A stretch of DNA of 6,884 nt from Candidatus Thalassarchaeaceae archaeon (lineage in GTDB: Archaea > Thermoplasmatota > Poseidoniia > Poseidoniales > Thalassarchaeaceae), in NCBI GenBank assembly GCA_030745885.1, contig JASLNR010000012.1, forward strand, positions 1 through 6,884. The letters run 5' to 3'. The notes beneath the pieces were generated by a model, which was not told where the DNA came from, did no database searches, and worked only from the letters and a program-made list of their open reading frames with translations. Position numbers and translations under genes: made by a program. Below are positions 1-4,967 of the stretch, piece by piece. Position 1 is the first letter of the stretch; every line of letters starts with the position of its first letter.

Positions 1-725
1 AGACTCCCGAAGTCGCTGCTAAGAGGTGTGTGGCAGCTGTCTCCGCTGGTAGCCGAATGATACTAGTGGGGGGCTCGACAGACACGGATATGGTCAACGT
101 CCATGACACTATAGTGGCGATACGCGAAGCCCTGGAGTTAGTGACTTGGGCTTCCAGCCAGGACTCCGAATCCGAAGAAGGCGATTGGGCGGTCCCAATA
201 GTGCTCTTTCCCCAAGGTGCAGCCGCACTATCCCCGGCCGCCGACGGCATCACCTTCATGATGCTCATGAACAGCACCTCACCACGCTTCCTCATCGAGG
301 AGCAGGTCGTGGGCGCTCCGATCATCAGGGAGGCTGGCGTTACCCCCTTACCCATGGGTTACCTAATCTGCGCACCCGGGGGCCGGGCGGGCCAGGTGGG
401 CCAAGCCAAACTCATCGAGCCAGACGACGAGGAGCGTGTTCGTTCGTACGCCATGACCGCCGAATCTTACGGCTTCAGCATGTTCTACCTCGAGGCTGGT
501 AGCGGTGCCTCGCACCCCGTCGGTCAGAACCTGATTCGTGCCGCTAGGGAGGCTTGCAAACTCACGCTGGTGGTTGGTGGGGGCATCCGCGACGGCCCAA
601 CAGCCCGTCTAGCATCTGAGGCAGGTGCGGACTGGATCATCACCGGAAATCTGGCCGAGGAGTTCGACGATGCCGACGAGCTCCAGCGAGTACTATCAGA
701 CTTCATCACTCAGATGAGCTCCTGA
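1..725 (+). CDS. Geranylgeranylglyceryl phosphate synthase, 5'-truncated by window edge
   Basis: This enzyme joins geranylgeranyl diphosphate to sn-glycerol-1-phosphate, the first ether-bond step of archaeal membrane lipid synthesis, as a TIM-barrel protein. The reading frame is open from the first complete codon at base 3 (reads TPEVAAKRC) through the GTG at 30, so that GTG is internal and the true start lies upstream. The missing N-terminus should carry the family's metal-binding Asp motif. Visible family motifs in order are MILVGGST, PIVLFPQG followed by LSPAADGITFMMLMNS, YLEAGSGASHPV, VVGGGIRDG and GADWIITGN. The Gly-rich GGGIR and TGN segments bind phosphate in this family. About 240 residues are present, so perhaps 15-25 are missing. 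A stretch rich in Asp, Glu and Ser (SSQDSESEEGDW) before the PIVLFP strand looks like an extra loop. The gene ends in TGA and overlaps the convergent coiled-coil gene by 20 bp. Function is very likely; a heptaprenylglyceryl phosphate synthase (PcrB-like) role is less likely in this context. Confidence 0.93.
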   Translation, partial: TPEVAAKRCVAAVSAGSRMILVGGSTDTDMVNVHDTIVAIREALELVTWASSQDSESEEGDWAVPIVLFPQGAAALSPAADGITFMMLMNSTSPRFLIEEQVVGAPIIREAGVTPLPMGYLICAPGGRAGQVGQAKLIEPDDEERVRSYAMTAESYGFSMFYLEAGSGASHPVGQNLIRAAREACKLTLVVGGGIRDGPTARLASEAGADWIITGNLAEEFDDADELQRVLSDFITQMSS

Positions 726-1182
726 TACGCTCAATCTCGGCAATCAACCTCTCGAGCTGTGCCTCCATATCGAGTATCAATATCACCTGCTCATCCTCAG
801 TCTGCAGCAGGCGTGAATTCTCTTCTTGGAGTTCAACGAGACGACCCCCACTCCCACTCATTTCACCATCCACACGACGAGAACGCTCGTTCTCCAACAA
901 CAGTTCCATCTGGACTATTCTCGAGTCGGCTACGCGGAGAGCCTCCTCCAACTCTGCTATTCTCGCCCTAGTTGCCTCTCCCCCTTCTCGTGCCTCCAAC
1001 TCCATCTCCATAGCGCGAGCTCGTTGCCGTTCAGTAGCCAACTCCCCTTCTAGGCGGAGCACCTCATCCCATACCGAGATTACCTCTTCGGCCAAGCGCT
1101 CCGGTGACATGTCCGTGAGTCGGGAGGCTAGATCGGGCACTTCTGCCTCCTCATTCCCCTGTGACGGATTCGCATCACTCAT
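706..1182 (-). CDS. Acidic coiled-coil protein of unknown function
   Basis: I do not recognise this 158-residue protein. After a short acidic N-terminus (MSDANPSQGNEEAEVPD), roughly residues 20-155 are Glu, Arg, Leu and Ala rich with heptad-like spacing of hydrophobic residues, as in ISVWDEVLRLEGELATE, RARIAELEEALRVADSR and LILDMEAQLERLIAEIE. This predicts a long helical coiled coil, interrupted by a Gly/Ser stretch (MSGSGG, near residues 107-112) that could be a hinge. There is no signal peptide, membrane helix or catalytic motif, so it is probably cytosolic and structural or oligomeric. The ATG at 1180-1182 is the first in-frame start. A weak AT-rich element (ATTCAATAGT on the minus strand, 1211-1220) lies about 30 bases upstream. 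The gene is convergent with GGGP synthase, overlapping it by 20 bp, and divergent from L18a. A true gene is favoured because the composition is consistently coiled-coil over its whole length and no other gene covers 726-1182. Confidence 0.72.
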   Translation of the reverse strand: MSDANPSQGNEEAEVPDLASRLTDMSPERLAEEVISVWDEVLRLEGELATERQRARAMEMELEAREGGEATRARIAELEEALRVADSRIVQMELLLENERSRRVDGEMSGSGGRLVELQEENSRLLQTEDEQVILILDMEAQLERLIAEIERIRSSSE

Positions 1183-1267
1183 TTCACTCGACGAGCAGCC
1201 TCGCGGGCCTACTATTGAATCTTGAGGAACCGAAGGGGACCGGGACTCGCTCCTCAGGGGGTTGCCA

Positions 1268-1285
1268 CCAAACGCCGGCGTTGGG
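1268..1285. promoter_or_regulatory. Palindrome upstream of the L18a promoter (candidate operator)
   Basis: A perfect 12-bp palindrome, AACGCCGGCGTT (1271-1282), extends to 18 bp (1268-1285) with one mismatched pair. It lies between two divergent genes, about 37 bp upstream of the TATA-like box of L18a. An outer inverted repeat, GGGTTG (1259-1264) and CAACCC (1301-1306), surrounds it but is not centred on it. The symmetry suits a dimeric regulator, but no regulator is known and chance cannot be excluded. No U-tract follows, so it is unlikely to be a terminator. Confidence 0.35.
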
Positions 1286-1313
1286 ACGGGAGGCTAGTAA
1301 CAACCCAGTCGCG

Positions 1314-1320
1314 TTTATAT
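1314..1320 (+). promoter_or_regulatory. TATA box of the L18a transcript
   Basis: TTTATAT at 1314-1320 stands out in a GC-rich intergenic region and matches the archaeal TATA consensus. In archaea transcription usually starts about 25 bases past the box, here near 1340-1344, at or within a few bases of the ATG at 1344. The mRNA may therefore be leaderless or nearly so. A weak ribosome-binding-like AGGTGGT at 1330-1336 would then lie outside the transcript. Confidence 0.6.
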
Positions 1321-1343
1321 CACAACCTCAGGTGGTCCACCCA

Positions 1344-1571
1344 ATGAAGGCATATCGAGCAGTTGGCAGCTTCAGGGCCCGAAAGAGACAACAGGAGTTC
1401 ACTCTGGATTTTGTCGCCAGCGATGAGGAGGACGCCAGACACCGGTTATACTCGAATTTTGGCAGCCGGCACGGCGTTCCCCGCCGTTTTGTCAACATCG
1501 AGAGCCTCGAGGAGATTGACCCCTCCGAATCCACGGCGCCTACAGTAGTCGCACATTTCAGATCAGATTGA
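1344..1571 (+). CDS. rpl18a: Large-subunit ribosomal protein L18a (L20e/LX)
   Basis: This is a 75-residue archaeal 50S ribosomal protein of the eL20/LX family. Family hallmarks are the start MKAYRAVGSF, a central helix with DEEDARHRLYSNF, and the near-invariant GSRHGVPRR segment followed by a short strand (FVNIESLEEI). The reading frame is open back to a GTG at 1161, but the extra 61 residues are low-complexity and overlap the divergent coiled-coil gene. ATG 1344 gives the family's usual N-terminus and lies about 25 bases after a TATA-like box. In many archaea this gene is followed directly by prefoldin alpha and ftsY. Here those two genes sit about 4.3 kb downstream, beyond a group of sulfation genes. 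It probably heads the transcript that includes the sulfotransferase gene immediately downstream. Confidence 0.92.
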   Translation: MKAYRAVGSFRARKRQQEFTLDFVASDEEDARHRLYSNFGSRHGVPRRFVNIESLEEIDPSESTAPTVVAHFRSD

Positions 1572-1625
1572 TGGATGCGCGGCGTTCAAAGCCGACCCTG
1601 TTGCCGCAGTCTCAGAGGCAATAGC

Positions 1626-2555
1626 GTGCACAGGTTCCACCCTTCTCCGAATCTTCTCCTAATTGGCGGCCCCAAGACAGGTACCACGTCGTTGATGCAT
1701 TGGCTGGCCTCACACGAACAGATTCACCACCCCTGGCCGAACGAGAGCCACTTCTTGATGGCGGGCCCGGCAGAGTTTCCCACCTCACCAATCCACCCCA
1801 AGGGAACCACCATCCTAGCTCCGAGGGCTGATATCGACGGAGTCGGCGAACACCGATGGATAATGGACAAATCAACTTTCCATCTTTATTCTCAACGCGC
1901 GTTGGAAGCGGTCTGCGAACACCTCCCCGAAGCCCGGGTGGTGATTACCCTGCGCCACCCTGTGGACCTAATGCTGAGCATGCATCAGGAGCACCGTAAG
2001 AGACTCGTTGAGTACGACACCAACCAGACCACTATGATCGAACTCTCCCGTAAGCAGTCATTCCGGCCCAATGAGGATATACCTGAGACATACAGCTTCC
2101 TCCACTTCCCACGTCTGAAGGACCCAACTCTCCGTTGGGTCGAGGCGCTGGGGGATAGGGTCAGAGTTGTCCCATTGTCCTCGATTGCTGCCGACCCCTT
2201 GCGGACGACGAACGAAATCCTCTCGTGGCTGGAAATCGAGAGGATGCCTGAGGGCACTTCACTACCTCGTTACAACGAGAGAGGTGAGATGAACCCAGCA
2301 GGCTGGGCGAAGACACTTCGAGAGCCACCCTCCTTCCTGTCCAAGTTGGCGAGAATACTACTCCCAACTAAGGGACTACGCAGAGCCGTCCTCGACCCAA
2401 TCCGATCGCCCGGGTTCAAACCCGTCGCCACCGACTCTCCGGTTATGGACGAGCAGACACGTCATGAACTCGAGAGAGCGTTCGCCGATGAGATTGAGTT
2501 CCAAGACAACCTCACCTCATACATTGACCCGTCTATTATTGTGGGTGGGGATTAG
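1626..2555 (+). CDS. PAPS-dependent sulfotransferase (heparan N-/3-O-sulfotransferase-like)
   Basis: The predicted reaction is transfer of sulfate from PAPS to an unknown acceptor. Counting from GTG 1626 (309 residues), a PAPS-binding 5'-phosphosulfate loop GGPKTGTTSL starts at residue 14. A NESHFL segment at 39-44 matches the EIHFF/EIQFF position that holds the catalytic Glu in eukaryotic 3-OST/NDST enzymes. DKSTFHLYS follows at 81-89, then the 3'-phosphate site VITLRHPVDLMLSMHQEH with Arg110 and Ser118. This motif order is that of the NDST/HS3ST-type fold. No signal peptide or membrane helix is seen, so the enzyme is probably cytosolic. Start choice: an in-frame ATG at 1575 would add 17 Cys/Arg-rich residues unlike the family, whereas GTG 1626 has AGAGG seven bases upstream. 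The 1575 start remains possible through coupling to the L18a stop. The family call is strong; the acceptor is unknown. Confidence 0.85.
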   Translation: MHRFHPSPNLLLIGGPKTGTTSLMHWLASHEQIHHPWPNESHFLMAGPAEFPTSPIHPKGTTILAPRADIDGVGEHRWIMDKSTFHLYSQRALEAVCEHLPEARVVITLRHPVDLMLSMHQEHRKRLVEYDTNQTTMIELSRKQSFRPNEDIPETYSFLHFPRLKDPTLRWVEALGDRVRVVPLSSIAADPLRTTNEILSWLEIERMPEGTSLPRYNERGEMNPAGWAKTLREPPSFLSKLARILLPTKGLRRAVLDPIRSPGFKPVATDSPVMDEQTRHELERAFADEIEFQDNLTSYIDPSIIVGGD

Positions 2556-2618
2556 AACCCACTCGGACCAGACCCAGACGCGCAATGGTGAAAGGAGAGT
2601 CACAGGAGGGCAGGGCCG

Positions 2619-3170
2619 ATGAAGAAGTGGTTCATGCGCCAGTATTGGCGCATCCAGCAGAGTCAAACACTCATTTCGATGGGGTTCTGGACAGCCACCC
2701 TGACTCTGTTGATCTGGCCTTATGTGCGCTGGAGACCGATGTTCACTGGCTCGTTCCTAGGCCTACCCTCGACGTATTGGGGACTATTGGCCATCGGAGG
2801 CTCGGTACTTTTCTCTGTTCTTTTGGTGGGGCGCATCTACGACGCCACACTGGGTCTATGGAGGGAGCACCTCACAGTGGTCCAAGAGCGCAACCCTTTC
2901 ACCACCTACAAGCTGAACGCCTCCTTCGGCATCCTTCTCGCTCAGACGAACGCTATTCTCCGTCGCATCGATCCGGAAGATGAGGAGATACAGAGGCACT
3001 GCGACTTCGTGGATCGGTGGTTGGAGTGGAACGCGGAAGAGGAGATTTGGGCCCGCACCATGTCCTCATGGAAGAACATCGTCGGAGACGAGGATCCATT
3101 CCTATTCCATCTCAACGAGGCGGCACGAGATCGCCTAACATCTTCCGCCGACGATTTGCAGGACTACTGA
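2619..3170 (+). CDS. Two-helix membrane protein of unknown function in the sulfation cluster
   Basis: I do not recognise this 183-residue protein. A basic, aromatic N-terminus (MKKWFMRQYWR) precedes two likely membrane helices, about residues 18-36 (ISMGFWTATLTLLIWPYV) and 50-71 (around LLAIGGSVLFSVLLVG). Basic residues flanking the pair suggest a hairpin with both ends in the cytosol. The remaining ~110 residues are soluble, helical and Trp/Glu-rich (REHLTVVQERNPF, DRWLEWNAEEEIW) with no motif I can name. The start is well supported: AGGAGG at 2604-2609 sits nine bases before ATG 2619. A competing frame from ATG 2585 gives a His/Arg/Pro-rich sequence that looks non-coding. The gene follows the sulfotransferase by 63 bp and ends 13 bp before cysQ, so it is probably co-transcribed with both. 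Membrane anchoring of sulfation enzymes or a transport-related role are guesses from location only. Confidence 0.8.
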   Translation: MKKWFMRQYWRIQQSQTLISMGFWTATLTLLIWPYVRWRPMFTGSFLGLPSTYWGLLAIGGSVLFSVLLVGRIYDATLGLWREHLTVVQERNPFTTYKLNASFGILLAQTNAILRRIDPEDEEIQRHCDFVDRWLEWNAEEEIWARTMSSWKNIVGDEDPFLFHLNEAARDRLTSSADDLQDY

Positions 3171-3183
3171 GCGCGGTGTCCGA

Positions 3184-3984
3184 ATGTTCGACCACGAATC
3201 CGTAGTCTCCCTCGCCTTGCGTGCCGGGCAGGCCATCCTCGAGGTCTACAACGACCCGAGCTCGATTAGCGTGACAACCAAGGACGATAACTCGCCGCTT
3301 ACCGAGGCCGACCTCGCGGCGCACGAAGTCATAGTGAAAGGACTCTCAAGGATTGACCCAGGCACACCCATAGTCTCCGAAGAGGGACGTCTGGGCGACC
3401 CCACCAAGTTCGACACCTGTTGGCTGGTCGATCCCCTAGATGGGACCAAGGAGTTCGTCAAGCGTAACGGCATGTTCACCGTGAACATCGCTCTGATGGC
3501 TAGAAGAGAAGAGCGTTGGACCCCACTATTCGGAGTCGTTCACGCTCCTGTCTCAAGGGTGACGTGGTTCGGGGGCGTAGCAGTTCCCGCTGAGAGGAGG
3601 GGGCCCGACGGCTCAGGCGGGATGGCAGTCCGACCCAATTCCACGCCCGAACCCACCCGTCTGGTGGCCAGTGGCTCGCACCGGGGTGAGATGGATGAGA
3701 AATTCGCTGCCTCTCTCGGGAGATATGACCTAGTTCGAATGGGCTCCTCTCTGAAGGCTTGCGTGGTCGCGGAGGGTAATGCCGACCTGTACCCTCGTTT
3801 CGGACCGACATCGTGCTGGGATGTCGCCGCAGCTCACGCAGTTGTATCCGCCGCTGGAGGCCTAGTCGTCGGTCCAGACGGGACACCACTTGACTACGAT
3901 CTCGTAGTGGATGTCCTGAACCCACATTTCCTCGTGGCAGCGGACGTTCGCTGGATGAAGCACTGGGTCGAGTGCAACTACTGA
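3184..3984 (+). CDS. cysQ: 3'(2'),5'-bisphosphate nucleotidase (PAP phosphatase)
   Basis: CysQ is a metal-dependent phosphatase of the inositol monophosphatase superfamily that hydrolyses PAP, the product left by sulfotransferases, to AMP and phosphate, relieving product inhibition. The 266 residues are full family length. Motifs seen: KDDNSPLTEAD (33-43), VSEEG (64-68), WLVDPLDGTKEF (80-91) with metal-binding Asp83 and Asp86, GSSLKACVVAEGNADLYPRF (187-206), and WDVAAAHAVVSAAGG (212-226) with Asp213. All expected metal ligands are present, so the enzyme should be active. The GSSLK and ADLYPRF segments favour CysQ over a generic inositol monophosphatase. ATG 3184 lies 13 bp after the membrane protein gene, with GGTG at 3175-3178 as a possible ribosome site. 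The last seven bases overlap the convergent sulfotransferase gene. Its place beside two sulfotransferases and an APS kinase fits a PAP-recycling role. Confidence 0.93.
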   Translation: MFDHESVVSLALRAGQAILEVYNDPSSISVTTKDDNSPLTEADLAAHEVIVKGLSRIDPGTPIVSEEGRLGDPTKFDTCWLVDPLDGTKEFVKRNGMFTVNIALMARREERWTPLFGVVHAPVSRVTWFGGVAVPAERRGPDGSGGMAVRPNSTPEPTRLVASGSHRGEMDEKFAASLGRYDLVRMGSSLKACVVAEGNADLYPRFGPTSCWDVAAAHAVVSAAGGLVVGPDGTPLDYDLVVDVLNPHFLVAADVRWMKHWVECNY

Positions 3985-4868
3985 TCCCCGTCGAGCCAAA
4001 TTCCGATATTGAATCCAGTGAGTCTTCCAAGCTCAGTGACGTCGGTTGTCACCTCGGCATCCATCTCGGTGCGTTCCTCTATCGTGGGCAAGGCACGAGC
4101 AGGACGGTCTTTACTGAGCACCCGCATCTTGTACACGTTTACCCCCTTGCCTTGCAGATAGCCTACAAACGGCTGCTTGATGAAACTGGGAACTAGTGAG
4201 GCGACGAACCGGAAACCCCGGCCAAAGAGGGTGAGCGGCCGCCTATCTTCTGCGACGTTGGAATTGTGAACGCTGGATAGATCAAAGTCGTATGCTCCCA
4301 CGCCGATGTGCTGCTGTACCTCCACTAATACCGCTTCAGCATCCTCCCGCATCCTCCTTGAGTCAATCAACAAGAAACGATCACGTGAGAAGACTTCCAA
4401 CCACCTCCCCATGGAAGCCCCGTAGAGCGTATCGCAGCGTAGGCGCTCATCACGCCAAGCCGAGGCGAAGTCAACCCAATCGGCCCCATTCTCCTTGTCT
4501 TCCTCAGTGTCCAGGATCATGCCCCAGTGGCTAATCGTACGACTTCGTGGCTCCCTAAGGCAGACCACGAAGCGGGCTTCCGGCCAATGCTCTGCAATCC
4601 TAGTTGGAGCGACCGGGCATGCGAGTGCGTGTACCGAGCAATCCAGCCTCAGGCCGACGCCATCGAAACAGGTGGCATACCATTCCCAATTTGGCTCTTC
4701 AGTATCCCTCCCGAATGTGCCCTTGTGCGACGCAACCACATTGGGCTCCTTGGGGTCTGAGACACATATTTCGGGGTGCTGCTCGAGTGCGCTGGCCAAC
4801 CAAGTGGTACCAGATTTCGGAGCCCCTAGCAGGAAGGCCCCAACATTCGGCACAGAATCCTCGTGCAT
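3978..4868 (-). CDS. Second PAPS-dependent sulfotransferase
   Basis: This 296-residue protein is predicted to transfer sulfate from PAPS to an unidentified acceptor. Counting from ATG 4868, the PAPS-binding loop GAPKSGTTWL occupies residues 15-24. DPKEPNVV follows at 38-45, where Glu41 matches the catalytic Glu position of NDST/3-OST-like enzymes. LDCSVHAL is at 75-82, and FVVCLREPRSRTISHWG at 100-116 contains Arg105 and Ser113 of the 3'-phosphate site. No membrane segment or signal peptide is evident. The frame is open upstream to 5132, but that 88-residue extension runs antisense to the APS kinase P-loop and lacks family features. ATG 4868 gives the usual short lead before the PAPS loop; GTG 4874 is an alternative two codons earlier. 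A TATA-like CCTATATC at 4896-4903 supports a start here with little or no leader. It differs clearly from the sulfotransferase at 1626-2555, so the two may use different acceptors. Confidence 0.86.
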   Translation of the reverse strand: MHEDSVPNVGAFLLGAPKSGTTWLASALEQHPEICVSDPKEPNVVASHKGTFGRDTEEPNWEWYATCFDGVGLRLDCSVHALACPVAPTRIAEHWPEARFVVCLREPRSRTISHWGMILDTEEDKENGADWVDFASAWRDERLRCDTLYGASMGRWLEVFSRDRFLLIDSRRMREDAEAVLVEVQQHIGVGAYDFDLSSVHNSNVAEDRRPLTLFGRGFRFVASLVPSFIKQPFVGYLQGKGVNVYKMRVLSKDRPARALPTIEERTEMDAEVTTDVTELGRLTGFNIGIWLDGDQ

Positions 4869-4895
4869 GGTCACAGGCGCTCCTGACCCCCGTAC

Positions 4896-4903
4896 GATAT
4901 AGG
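4896..4903 (-). promoter_or_regulatory. TATA-like box of the minus-strand sulfotransferase, inside an inverted repeat
   Basis: On the minus strand CCTATATC lies about 30 bases before ATG 4868, the distance expected if transcription starts near 4873-4875, giving a leaderless or very short-leader mRNA. The box is flanked by CGTAC (4891-4895) and GTACG (4906-4910), an inverted repeat with a 10-base spacer that would place any bound dimer directly over the TATA element. A regulator is not known. Confidence 0.5.
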
Positions 4904-4925
4904 TTGTACGCGCTCCCGGCGGTGT

Positions 4926-4933
4926 GATATAGG
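4926..4933 (+). promoter_or_regulatory. TATA-like box of the APS kinase fusion gene
   Basis: GATATAGG at 4926-4933 is an exact copy of the octamer at 4896-4903, 30 bp away. Read on +, it predicts transcription starting near 4953-4957, leaving a leader of about 10-18 bases before ATG 4968/4971. The octamer also reads CCTATATC on the minus strand, so it could instead be a second box for the divergent sulfotransferase. An 8-bp palindrome, ACGGCCGT (4947-4954), lies near the expected start point. Confidence 0.4.
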
Positions 4934-4967
4934 CAACTACTGTCGCACGGCCGTATTTCAGGTGGCT

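Noticed and set aside
30..32. GTG 30 as the start of GGGP synthase
   Set aside because: The frame is open upstream to the window edge and reads as family sequence (TPEVAAKRC), so the true start lies outside.
1161..1343. 61-residue N-terminal extension of ribosomal protein L18a
   Set aside because: L18a/LX proteins begin at the MKAYR-type N-terminus; the extension is low-complexity and overlaps the divergent coiled-coil gene and the promoter region.
1183..1343. tRNA or small RNA gene in the divergent intergenic region
   Set aside because: No cloverleaf with T-loop or acceptor-stem signals could be found; the inverted repeats are too short and spaced unlike a tRNA.
1575..1625. ATG 1575 as start of the first sulfotransferase
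   Set aside because: It adds a Cys/Arg-rich stretch unlike the family and has no ribosome site, while GTG 1626 has AGAGG at good spacing. It remains a possible alternative through coupling to the L18a stop.
2585..2983. 132-codon open frame on + overlapping the membrane protein
   Set aside because: Its His/Arg/Pro-rich product has no recognisable features; the overlapping frame from 2619 has a strong ribosome site and clear membrane helices.
3500..4030. 176-codon open frame on - opposite cysQ
   Set aside because: The product is rich in Arg and Ser, with no motif, and lies opposite highly conserved CysQ motifs.
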